Shown piece after piece: positions 1 to 6,937 of a DNA stretch of 8,377 bases. The notes under the pieces are model-generated. The model was not told the DNA's origin. It saw nothing but the letters and a program-made list of their open reading frames with translations, and ran no database searches. The DNA comes from an uncultured bacterium (GTDB taxonomy: Bacteria > Actinomycetota > Actinomycetes > S36-B12). A program made the translations under genes and the position numbers. The stretch lies in the NCBI GenBank assembly GCA_903954205.1, contig CAJBMR010000285.1, positions 1 through 8,377 on the forward strand, in the 5' to 3' direction. The first letter of the stretch is position 1, and every line of letters starts with the position of its first letter.

Positions 1-935
1 CCCGCCTGCTGCCCTGCGCGCGTGGAGGTGGCGACGTGCATCGCAACCTCGTCTTCCCCGAGGTAGGAGGTGCCCATGGAGGGCGGGTGTTTGTCGACGT
101 AAGGAGACGAGAGGCAGGCCGTGTGGGAACCGATCGAACCATCAACGAAGAGATCCCCCGCCGCACCGCGCGCCCCCAGTTCCGCGGCCACCTCCTGGCC
201 CTCGAACTGGCCCCAGTACCCGATCACCTCTGGCAGGTGGGGATCGCGACTGAGGGCGAGGGCCTCGCGCAGATCATCGGCGCTGCTGATGGTGGGCCCG
301 GCGTTTTCGTGGAGGCTCGCAATGCCACGCTCGGCTGCCGTGGCGAGCGCTGAGCGCTGCGCATGCGCACGCTGTTGAGCCGTGATGGATCCGAGTGCGG
401 CCTCACGCACGGCGTGGTGCGCCTCCCGCGCGACCGGCCCATCCGCGGACCATCCGTCCCATCCAGCTGCCTCAGGCACCCGCGCGCGCAATGCCGTTGA
501 GGCCAGTGCTGAGTGCGCGTCGACACGGGACAGGTATGTCGGGCGGTCGCCCACGCAGGAGTCGATCTCGGCGGTCGTCGGTGGCCTCGCCTCGGGCCAG
601 TGCGTCTCGTCCCAGCCGTGACCGAGGAGGACACCCGCACCGGAGCCCGCGGCAGCACGGAGTTGGTGGAGGAATTCAGCAAGGCTGGCGATCCCTGCGA
701 GGTCGAGACCGGTGAGCGCGAGACCCGTGGAAGTCAGGTGGACGTGTGCATCGACGAACGCGGGTGCCACCCAGGCACCGCGTAGGTCGACCGTCACCGC
801 AGCATCATCGGCATGCAAGTGCGCGCCCGAGTCGTCACCGATCCACGCGATGCGGCCCTCTGCGACGAGCATGGCAGTCGCGAAGGGATCCTCGGGTGAG
901 TACACGTGTCCGTGCCGGAGCAGCACGCTTGTCAT
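1..935 (-). CDS. Amidohydrolase family 3 (YtcJ-like) metal-dependent hydrolase, C-terminus cut by window edge
   Basis: The minus-strand frame is open from an ATG at 935-933 to the left edge and gives 311 residues with no stop, so the C-terminal part is missing. Residues 1-60 form the small beta-sandwich typical of amidohydrolases (LLRHGHVYSPEDP, then AEGRIAWIGDD). The first metal-binding motif is DAHVHL at 62-67 (H64, H66). DGSIGSHTA at 265-273 matches the hallmark DGS(L/I)GS(R/H)TA of amidohydrolase family 3, followed by a typical SPY. Members are usually about 500 residues, so roughly 200, including the later metal ligands, lie outside. The family hydrolyses C-N bonds (N-substituted formamides, cyclic amides and others); the substrate here cannot be told. 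No signal peptide is seen, so it is probably cytosolic. It starts 13 bp after the acyl-CoA dehydrogenase stop, with a weak GGGGA ahead of the ATG, which suggests it is the third gene of that operon. Family call is firm, function is not. Confidence 0.9.
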   Translation of the reverse strand, partial: MTSVLLRHGHVYSPEDPFATAMLVAEGRIAWIGDDSGAHLHADDAAVTVDLRGAWVAPAFVDAHVHLTSTGLALTGLDLAGIASLAEFLHQLRAAAGSGAGVLLGHGWDETHWPEARPPTTAEIDSCVGDRPTYLSRVDAHSALASTALRARVPEAAGWDGWSADGPVAREAHHAVREAALGSITAQQRAHAQRSALATAAERGIASLHENAGPTISSADDLREALALSRDPHLPEVIGYWGQFEGQEVAAELGARGAAGDLFVDGSIGSHTACLSSPYVDKHPPSMGTSYLGEDEVAMHVATSTRAGQQA

Positions 936-948
936 CGATCCCCGACCG

Positions 949-2097
949 TCATGCGCCCGTGAGGAGCGAGCGTCCGATGACCATCCGCTGGATCTGATTG
1001 GTCCCTTCCACGATCTGGAGCACCTTCGCCTCGCGGAAGTAGCGCTCGACCGGGAAGTCCCGGGTATAGCCGTAGCCACCGTGCACCTGCACAGCCTGGG
1101 TGGTGACACGCATGGCCGTGTCCGTGGCCACGAGTTTGGCCATAGCCGCCAGCGAGCCATAGGCAAGACCCGCATCACGTGTGCGGGCGGCTTCGAGATA
1201 GAGCGCACGGGCCGCCGCCACGGATGCGGCCATATCCGCCAGGCCGAAGGACACTCCCTGGAACTCGCCGATGGCGCGACCGAACTGCTCGCGCTGCCCG
1301 GCGTACTCCACCGCCGCGTCCAGGGCCGCCTGCGCCAGGCCCACGGCGCAGGCGGCGATCCCCAGGCGCCCCGCATCCAGTCCGGCGAGAGCGATGGGGA
1401 AGCCCTCCCCCTCCTGTCCGATGCGCTGGTCGATGGGGACCTCGACGCCATCGAGGTGGATGCCAGCGGTCCTCGAGGCATTCGCGCCCATCTTGCGCTC
1501 GGGCTCGGCGGAGGTGAGTCCCGGGGAGTCGCCCGGGACAAGCAGGCAGGTGATCCCGCGCGCGCCATCGTCGGAAGTCCTCACCATGACGCTGTAGAAG
1601 TCTGCGACTCCGCCGTGCGTGATCCATGACTTGCTCCCGGTCACGCGATACACGTCGCCGTCCAGCTCAGCGCGCGTGGACAGCGCGGCCGCATCCGAAC
1701 CCGAGTGACTTTCCGAGAGGCAGTAGGCCCCCAGTGCCTCCCCCGAGAGCATCCAGGGGAGCCACTTCGCGATCTGCTCGTCGCTTCCGGCGGTCGCGAT
1801 GGGGAAGCATGCGAGAGCGTGCACGCTGACGCTGATGCCGACGGACAGCCAGGAGCGCGCGAGTTCCTCGAGCACCTGGAGGTAAACCTCGTAGGGCTGA
1901 CCACCGCCTCCCACGTCCTCGGGGAACGGCAGCGACAGCAGTCCGGCTCGCCCGAGGATGCGCAATTCCTCGCGCGGGAAGCGCGCGTCCTCTTCGGCCT
2001 GGGCGGCAATGGGCGCCAACTCGGCGGCTGCGATCTCCCTCGCCAGGGCGAGGAGCTCGCCGGCCTCCTCGCTCGGCAGCAGACGGGTGACCTCCAC
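949..2097 (-). CDS. Acyl-CoA dehydrogenase family protein
   Basis: A complete 382-residue protein, the usual length for the short/medium/branched-chain acyl-CoA dehydrogenases. These cytosolic FAD enzymes introduce an alpha-beta double bond into acyl-CoA and pass electrons to electron-transfer flavoprotein. The order is standard: an N-terminal helical domain (about 1-120), a middle beta domain with the flavin-binding stretch YCLSESHSGSDAAAL (125-139) and GSKSWITHGG (154-163), then a C-terminal helical domain with REQFGRAIGEFQ (269-280) and QVHGGYGYTRDFPVER (337-352). The catalytic base is Glu364 in IVEGTNQIQR, at the position used by SCAD/MCAD-type enzymes, so the protein should be active. 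Chain-length preference cannot be read. The start is a GTG, chosen because the peptidase stop and an AAGGAG lie directly upstream. It sits between the M24 peptidase (8 bp) and amidohydrolase (13 bp), probably co-transcribed; a role in branched-chain amino acid or fatty acid breakdown is inference. Confidence 0.96.
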   Translation of the reverse strand: MEVTRLLPSEEAGELLALAREIAAAELAPIAAQAEEDARFPREELRILGRAGLLSLPFPEDVGGGGQPYEVYLQVLEELARSWLSVGISVSVHALACFPIATAGSDEQIAKWLPWMLSGEALGAYCLSESHSGSDAAALSTRAELDGDVYRVTGSKSWITHGGVADFYSVMVRTSDDGARGITCLLVPGDSPGLTSAEPERKMGANASRTAGIHLDGVEVPIDQRIGQEGEGFPIALAGLDAGRLGIAACAVGLAQAALDAAVEYAGQREQFGRAIGEFQGVSFGLADMAASVAAARALYLEAARTRDAGLAYGSLAAMAKLVATDTAMRVTTQAVQVHGGYGYTRDFPVERYFREAKVLQIVEGTNQIQRMVIGRSLLTGA

Positions 2098-2101
2098 GGC
2101 G

Positions 2102-2107
2102 CTCCTT
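2102..2107 (-). promoter_or_regulatory. Ribosome binding site AAGGAG overlapping the upstream stop codon
   Basis: On the minus strand the peptidase stop and the Shine-Dalgarno are fused as TAAGGAG, followed by CGCC and the GTG of the acyl-CoA dehydrogenase. This decides the GTG start at 2097 and suggests translational coupling of the two genes. It is the clearest Shine-Dalgarno in the window. Confidence 0.75.
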
Positions 2108-3239
2108 AGTCCACGATCACGAGATCACGCGGGCGGTTGTTGAGCATGATCGGGCCATCGGCACCGCAGGCCACGATGTCCTCGATGCGCGCACCCCATC
2201 GACCCTCGTCGTAGAAGCCCGGTTCGACGCTGAAGGTCATGCCCTCCTCGAGGGGAAGCGTGTTGCCCTCCACGATGTATGGGTCCTCATGCGTCTCGAG
2301 ACCTATTCCGTGGCCCGTGCGGTGAATGAAGAGCTCCCCGAGTCCCGCGGATCCGAGATGGTCCCGGGCGACCGCATCGATGCCCTCGCAGGTCACCCCG
2401 GGGCGCACAGCAGCGCATGCCGCGCTCTGGGCGCGCTGCAGCTCGGCGTAGGCGCGTAGGTATTCGTCCCCGGGATCACCGACGGCGTACGTGCGTGTCT
2501 CATCGCTGCAGTAGCCATCGGGCATCGTGCCACCGATGTCGACCACGATCGGGTCCCCCACCTCGATGACTCGATCCGACACCGCGTGATGCGGACTCGC
2601 CCCATTGGGGCCGGATGCGACGATGACGAAATCCACCGTGACATGTCCGGCGTCGAGGATGAGCGCAGCGATGTCGTTGCCCACTTCACGCTCGGTGCGC
2701 CCCGGGCGCAGCAGTGACGGCACGGCGGCGTGCACCTCGTCGATCGCGCGCCCCGCGCGGAGGAGGGCCGCTACCTCCTCGGCCGACTTGCGCATGCGCA
2801 TCTGCGAGAGCACCGACCCGGCGGGGTACTGCTCCGCTCCGGGCATGGCTCCGCGAAAACTCAGCGCCTTGACGGCCCACATGTGGTCATCGACGCCGAC
2901 GTGCCTGGCCCCGGGCAGCAGCGCGGCCACCAGGCGGTAGGGGTCGTCGGTCTCTCCCCAGGTCCTGATGTCGATGCCTGCGTCACCGACCGGACTCGCT
3001 GCCGCCGCGGACTTCTCGAGCAGCGGAGCGACGAGGATGGGGTCGCCCGCTGAAGGCACCACCAGGCACGTGAGGCGCTCGAGGGGGATGGCGTCGTACC
3101 CGGCGAGATAGCGCAGGTCAGGGCCTGGCGTGATCAGCAGGGCATCCCAACCTGATTCAGCCGCGAGCCGCGAGGCCTGCGCGATGCGCTCCCGAATGTC
3201 GGGCTTGCTCGAGTCGGAGCCGTGGGGGTTCGAAGCCAT
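2106..3239 (-). CDS. M24 family metallopeptidase (Xaa-Pro dipeptidase/aminopeptidase-like)
   Basis: A 377-residue protein of the creatinase/prolidase fold. The N-terminal domain (about 13-150) carries the typical DALLITPGPDLRYLAGYDA (32-50). The C-terminal pita-bread domain has all five dinuclear metal ligands: D234 (VVDIGG), D246 (CSDETRTY), H310 (HRTGHGIGLETHEDP), E339 (FSVEPGFY) and E353 (ARIEDIV). His217/218 in SPHHA occupies the usual substrate-binding position. The enzyme should cleave the bond before proline in short peptides in the cytosol. No signal peptide is seen. The frame stays open to 3521, but the ATG at 3239 is preferred: the family-like sequence begins just after it, and a longer start would overlap the divergent exonuclease gene. 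No Shine-Dalgarno precedes this ATG; a TAnnnT hexamer 7 nt upstream suggests a leaderless message. First gene of the three-gene minus-strand operon. The place beside the exonuclease matches mycobacterial Rv2089c (called pepE there). Confidence 0.95.
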   Translation of the reverse strand: MASNPHGSDSSKPDIRERIAQASRLAAESGWDALLITPGPDLRYLAGYDAIPLERLTCLVVPSAGDPILVAPLLEKSAAAASPVGDAGIDIRTWGETDDPYRLVAALLPGARHVGVDDHMWAVKALSFRGAMPGAEQYPAGSVLSQMRMRKSAEEVAALLRAGRAIDEVHAAVPSLLRPGRTEREVGNDIAALILDAGHVTVDFVIVASGPNGASPHHAVSDRVIEVGDPIVVDIGGTMPDGYCSDETRTYAVGDPGDEYLRAYAELQRAQSAACAAVRPGVTCEGIDAVARDHLGSAGLGELFIHRTGHGIGLETHEDPYIVEGNTLPLEEGMTFSVEPGFYDEGRWGARIEDIVACGADGPIMLNNRPRDLVIVD

Positions 3240-3246
3240 GGGAGGA

Positions 3247-3252
3247 ACGCTA
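3247..3252 (-). promoter_or_regulatory. Candidate -10 hexamer (TAGCGT) for a leaderless peptidase transcript
   Basis: On the minus strand TAGCGT fits the actinobacterial -10 consensus TAnnnT and ends 7 nt before the peptidase ATG, so transcription would start at or next to the A of the start codon. The missing Shine-Dalgarno agrees with this. I see no good -35 match about 17-18 bp further upstream (CAGCGT is there), which is common in actinobacterial promoters. Sequence-only inference. Confidence 0.45.
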
Positions 3253-3256
3253 CCCC

Positions 3257-3269
3257 GCGGCCCGGCCGC
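3257..3269. repeat. Perfect 6-bp inverted repeat in the divergent spacer
   Basis: GCGGCC-C-GGCCGC is a perfect 13-bp palindrome just upstream of the candidate -10 of the peptidase operon. It could be an operator or a small hairpin. Because it is pure G/C in GC-rich DNA, chance is a real alternative. Confidence 0.35.
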
Positions 3270-3273
3270 ACGC

Positions 3274-3287
3274 TGGTCGCGGGACCA
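3274..3287. repeat. Second 5-bp inverted repeat in the divergent spacer
   Basis: TGGTC-GCGG-GACCA is a perfect 14-bp inverted repeat ending 6 bp before the exonuclease GTG. On the plus strand its right arm also contains GGGA, the only Shine-Dalgarno-like bases ahead of that start. A hairpin here could hide the ribosome site, but only short arms support this. Confidence 0.3.
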
Positions 3288-3293
3288 TGGGCC

Positions 3294-4235
3294 GTGACCG
3301 CGTTGCTCCTGGACACCGCCTCCCTGTACTACCGCGCATATTTCGCCCTGCCCGAAACGCTGGTCGCTCCCGACGGAACGCCGATCAACGCCGTGCGCGG
3401 CCTCCTCGACACGGTTGCCGCGATCGTGACCGCACGTGGGAACAGCAGCGCGGTCGCATGCTGGGATGAGGACTGGCGTCCCCAGTGGCGCGTGGACCTC
3501 GTGCCGTCGTACAAGACCCACCGTGTCTCTGAGTCGGATTCCTCCACCGAAGCGTCCTCGGATGGTGAGGAAGAAGTCCCCGACACGCTTGCACCGCAGG
3601 TGGACATCCTCCGCGAGCTCCTGCCCGCGCTCGGCGTGCCCATCGTGGGTGCCCCGGAGGCCGAGGCCGACGACGTTATCGCTGATCTCAGCGCGATGTC
3701 TTCCGGACCGGTGGACATCGCGTCAGGAGATCGCGACCTCGTCCAGCTCGTGGATGATCGCGTGACGCTGCTCTTCACCGGGGGGAGTTCCGCCAGCCGC
3801 GGAGGCGCACCCTGGGTTGTGGTGGATCCCAGCACGGCAGCGGCTCGCTTCGGAGTCCCACCGCAGTTGTACGCCGACCTTGCCATCCTGCGTGGCGATC
3901 CATCGGACGGGCTACCGGGCGCTCGCGGCATCGGCGACAAGACGGCACAGGCCCTGATCGCCGCCTTCGGTGGACTGCCCGAGATCCTCACCGCCGCGCA
4001 GGACCCCTCGGTCGGGCGGCCTCTCACACCCGCGGTCCGTCAGCGCCTGCTCGATGCACGCGAGGGCCTGCTCGCCGCCGAGCGGGTTGTCCGACTGGAG
4101 CATCGAGCCGGGCGCAGCGCCTTCGCTTCCATCGACGCGGCGGCGCCCGAGCGTGGCCTCGCGCTCGCCCGTGAATGGGGGGTCGAGACCCCCGCTCGGC
4201 GGCTCGTAGCCGCCCTTCAGGCCGTCGCGGAGTAG
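3294..4235 (+). CDS. Stand-alone 5'-3' exonuclease / flap endonuclease (PIN-like, FEN superfamily)
   Basis: A 313-residue protein resembling the 5' nuclease domain of DNA polymerase I without the polymerase. Such proteins remove 5' flaps and RNA primers using two metal ions. Visible motifs: D7 in LLLDTASLYYRAYFA; the arch segment WRPQWRVDLVPSYKTHR (61-77) with K74 and R77; acidic cluster EAEADDVIADL (122-132; E124, D126, D127); SGDRD (144-148); and the helix-hairpin-helix region GDPSDGLPGARGIGDKTAQA (201-220) with D202 and D205. Catalytic acids appear complete. The GTG at 3294 is chosen because the conserved sequence begins at once (MTALLLDTAS). An in-frame GTG at 3222 would add 24 unlike residues and run into the divergent peptidase gene. 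After the arch lies an acidic, serine-rich stretch (79-97). The only plus-strand gene here; its stop lies inside the helicase gene's 3' end. Position matches mycobacterial Rv2090. It probably backs up Pol I in primer removal or repair (inference). Confidence 0.93.
   Translation: MTALLLDTASLYYRAYFALPETLVAPDGTPINAVRGLLDTVAAIVTARGNSSAVACWDEDWRPQWRVDLVPSYKTHRVSESDSSTEASSDGEEEVPDTLAPQVDILRELLPALGVPIVGAPEAEADDVIADLSAMSSGPVDIASGDRDLVQLVDDRVTLLFTGGSSASRGGAPWVVVDPSTAAARFGVPPQLYADLAILRGDPSDGLPGARGIGDKTAQALIAAFGGLPEILTAAQDPSVGRPLTPAVRQRLLDAREGLLAAERVVRLEHRAGRSAFASIDAAAPERGLALAREWGVETPARRLVAALQAVAE
4217..4235. other. Tail-to-tail 19-bp overlap of exonuclease and helicase coding sequences
   Basis: The plus-strand exonuclease (…LQAVAE, TAG at 4233-4235) and the minus-strand helicase (…AYSATA, TGA at 4219-4217) share these bases in antisense. 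There is therefore no room for an intergenic terminator between the converging genes, and any read-through makes antisense RNA to the other gene. Confidence 0.85.
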
Positions 4236-6928
4236 GCGACGATCCCGCGGTCGATGAGATCCCGCGCGCGCCGAGCGTTCGTATGTAGCGGATGGTCGCG
4301 ATCCACGGCATCGCGCACCTGGTCGAGCAGGTCGATCGCCTGACGGCACCACCTCACGAAGTCTCCCGCCGCCATCTCGGAATCGGCCAGGATCGTGGCA
4401 AGCCGACCACCCTGGGCCCAGGCGTGCACGGGCCAGACGAAGCCCAGATCGAGATCACGTGACGTCGGGACCCCCCATCTGGCCTCAACCTCGCCGAGTT
4501 CGCGCGCAAGTTCAGCGAGCGCCAGCGCCGACTCGCGCACCTTGCCGCCCGGGAGTCGCGGACTGTCCTCGCGCTGGCGGCCTTCGTACACCACCGCTCC
4601 CGCCAGGGCCACGAGCTCGGGTGGGCTCACGTCATCCCACATCCCGTCCGTGATGGCCTGCGCTACCAGCAGGTCATTGTCGGAGTAGATGCCGGCGAGC
4701 AGTTGACCACGAGCCGTCACCCGCGGAGTCTCGGGATCGCCCGCGAGATAGCCCGTCTCGAGCAGAAGATCGCAAATCCGGTCGAACTGACGCGCGACAC
4801 TCGTCGTCCTCGAATCCACTCTCCTCTGGAGCGACTCCGTGTCTCGCACCAGCCGGAAGTAGCGTTCGGCCCAGCGGGCGTGGGCCTCTCTTTCGGCACA
4901 GCCGTGGCATGGGTGCTGGCGCAACTGCCTGCGTAGGGCGCTTGTGGCATCCGAATCCCCGGCGGCGGCCCGCCTCGGCGGACGGGCATGCGACGCCTCA
5001 TCGGCGAAGCCGCGCAGTCGCTCCGCGAGTGCCTTCCGGTCGTTGGCGGACCGCGCGGAGAAGTCCTTAGGCACCTTCACCCGGCCAATGACCGCGAGGG
5101 CTGCGTGCACCTCCGAGGCGCCCATCCTTCGAACTTGCCGATCCGACGTCACCACAGTGATGCGCGGCGGCGCACCGAGGCCAGCGTCATCAACCCCCAC
5201 GACCACGGCGGGGCTCACACGTCGCCCGGAGGGCAGGGCCAGCACATCGCCTAAGCGAAGCCCCTTCATCGACTCTTCGATCGCCGCACGGTCGCGTTGC
5301 CCACGCTCCTTCGCGGCTCCGCGTTCGAGGTCGCTCAGCTCACGACGCAGTGCCGCATACTCCTCGAAGTTGCCCATGTGGCACTGCATGGCATCCCGAT
5401 ATCCCTCCAGCGCCTCCTCGTTGCGCCGTACCTGGGCGGCCAGGGCGACGACGCCCCTGTCGGCCTGGAACTGCGCGAAGGAGGTCTCGAGGATGTCGCG
5501 GGCAAGAGTTCGTCCCATGCGTCCGATGAGGCTCACGGTCATGTTGTAGGACGGGCGGAAGCTCGAACGCAGCGGATATGTGCGCGTGGACGCGAGGCCC
5601 GCCAGCGCCTGCGGGTCGAGACCGGGATGCCACACCACCACGGCATGTCCCTCAACGTCGATCCCGCGTCTGCCCGCACGCCCGGTCAACTGTGTGTACT
5701 CCCCCGGCGTGATGTCCACGTGGTTCTCGCCGTTCCACTTGACCAGCCGTTCGAGCACCACCGTCCGAGCTGGCATGTTGATGCCGAGGGCGAGAGTCTC
5801 TGTAGCGAACACCATCTTGACCAGGCCGCGCTGGAAAAGATCCTCGACGACCTCCTTGAACATGGCCAGGAGTCCTGCATGGTGCGCGGCGATACCGCGG
5901 CGCAACCCCTCCCGCCAGGTGTCGTAACCAAGCACGCCAAGGTCCTCGTGCGGCAGGTCCATCGTGCGGGCGTCGACGATCTCCTCGATCTGTCGCCGTT
6001 CCTGGGGTGTCGTCAACGTCAACCCGGCCGACAGACACTGCTGCACCGCCGCATCGCACCCCGCACGGCTGAAGATGAAGGTGATGCCGGGCAGGAGGTG
6101 ATCGTCGTGGAGTTCGGTGACCACGTCCGTGCGCCACGGCGTGAGCCGATCCCGATTGGGTCGGCGCCCGCGGCGTCGCTGCTCGGGCCATCGGGCTGAT
6201 TCCCGTGCGATGCGCAGGAGCTCGGGGTTGACGCGCTGATGGGCGTCGTCCACGAAGAGGTCGAGCAACCTGTCGCCCACCATGACCTGCTGCCACAGCG
6301 GGACAGGGCGATGCTCGTCGACGATGACGTCCGTGGCGCCCCGGACCGTGCCCAGCCACTCTCCGAACTCCTCCGCGTTGCTCACCGTGGCCGACAGTGC
6401 CGCGAGCAGGACGCCCTGGGGAAGGTGGATGATGACCTCCTCCCACACCGGTCCCCGGAATCGATCGGCGAGGTAGTGCACCTCATCCATCACCACGAAG
6501 CCCAACTGGTCCAGGGTGGGCGAGTCGGCGTAGAGCATGTTGCGCAGGACCTCCGTCGTCATCACGACGACTGGAGCCTCGCTGTTGATGGAGTTGTCCC
6601 CCGTGAGCAGCCCTACCCTGTCAGCTCCGTAGCGTGCGGACAGGTCGTGGAACTTCTGGTTGGACAGGGCCTTGATCGGCGTCGTGTAGAAGCACTTGCG
6701 ACCCAACCGCAGGGCCTGGTGCACCGCGAATTCCCCCACCACCGTCTTGCCTGCTCCGGTCGGAGCCGCGACGAGCACGCTGTGGCCGCGCGCAAGGGCC
6801 AGGCAGCCCTCACGCTGGAAGCCGTCAAGGCCGAAGGGATAGAGGTCGGGGAAGTCCCCGAGCAGCGATCGATCATGCGCCGCCGCGTGCCGCTCGGCCG
6901 GGGTCGGCTCGCTTCTCGGTCGAGACAC
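4217..6928 (-). CDS. helY: Ski2/Mtr4-like DEAD/DEAH-box helicase (HelY family)
   Basis: A complete 903-residue superfamily 2 helicase. Helicase core: Q-motif-like FGLDGFQREG (32-41), Walker A APTGAGKT (55-62, K61), TPIKALSNQKF (83-93), Walker B DEVH (148-151) inside the Ski2-typical DEVHYLADRFRGPVWEE, motif III SAT (179-181), GIAAHHAGLL (345-354), TETLALGINMPART (376-389) and motif VI QLTGRAGRRG (413-422). A basic linker (RRRGRRPNRDR, about 251-261) precedes the second RecA domain. A middle helical/beta region (about 490-650), a Cys/His motif HPCHGC (672-677) and a DSHCT-like C-terminal domain (about 730-900) follow. It should unwind RNA or RNA-DNA duplexes with ATP in the cytosol; the physiological substrate of bacterial HelY is poorly defined. 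Start is a GTG 9 bp after the lipid kinase stop, with no clear Shine-Dalgarno, so coupling to that gene is likely. The 3' end overlaps the exonuclease gene. Equivalent to mycobacterial Rv2092c in place and architecture. Confidence 0.95.
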   Translation of the reverse strand: MSRPRSEPTPAERHAAAHDRSLLGDFPDLYPFGLDGFQREGCLALARGHSVLVAAPTGAGKTVVGEFAVHQALRLGRKCFYTTPIKALSNQKFHDLSARYGADRVGLLTGDNSINSEAPVVVMTTEVLRNMLYADSPTLDQLGFVVMDEVHYLADRFRGPVWEEVIIHLPQGVLLAALSATVSNAEEFGEWLGTVRGATDVIVDEHRPVPLWQQVMVGDRLLDLFVDDAHQRVNPELLRIARESARWPEQRRRGRRPNRDRLTPWRTDVVTELHDDHLLPGITFIFSRAGCDAAVQQCLSAGLTLTTPQERRQIEEIVDARTMDLPHEDLGVLGYDTWREGLRRGIAAHHAGLLAMFKEVVEDLFQRGLVKMVFATETLALGINMPARTVVLERLVKWNGENHVDITPGEYTQLTGRAGRRGIDVEGHAVVVWHPGLDPQALAGLASTRTYPLRSSFRPSYNMTVSLIGRMGRTLARDILETSFAQFQADRGVVALAAQVRRNEEALEGYRDAMQCHMGNFEEYAALRRELSDLERGAAKERGQRDRAAIEESMKGLRLGDVLALPSGRRVSPAVVVGVDDAGLGAPPRITVVTSDRQVRRMGASEVHAALAVIGRVKVPKDFSARSANDRKALAERLRGFADEASHARPPRRAAAGDSDATSALRRQLRQHPCHGCAEREAHARWAERYFRLVRDTESLQRRVDSRTTSVARQFDRICDLLLETGYLAGDPETPRVTARGQLLAGIYSDNDLLVAQAITDGMWDDVSPPELVALAGAVVYEGRQREDSPRLPGGKVRESALALAELARELGEVEARWGVPTSRDLDLGFVWPVHAWAQGGRLATILADSEMAAGDFVRWCRQAIDLLDQVRDAVDRDHPLHTNARRARDLIDRGIVAYSATA

Positions 6929-6937
6929 GACGTCAGG

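Noticed and set aside
712..1629. Long plus-strand open frame (305 codons) antisense to the acyl-CoA dehydrogenase
   Set aside because: It shows no recognisable motif, and the opposite strand encodes an intact enzyme with catalytic residues. It is a typical GC-bias shadow.
3222..3293. Longer GTG start for the exonuclease
   Set aside because: It adds 24 Arg/Gly/Pro-rich residues, overlaps the divergent peptidase start, and conserved 5' nuclease sequence begins only at the GTG at 3294.
3240..3521. Upstream extension of the M24 peptidase frame by 94 residues
   Set aside because: The extension has no family-like sequence, lies antisense to the conserved start of the exonuclease gene and is explained by GC-rich frame openness. 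The ATG at 3239 fits the family N-terminus.
5297..6199. Long plus-strand open frame (300 codons) antisense to helY
   Set aside because: It has His/Arg-rich composition without domains and lies fully within the helicase gene on the other strand.
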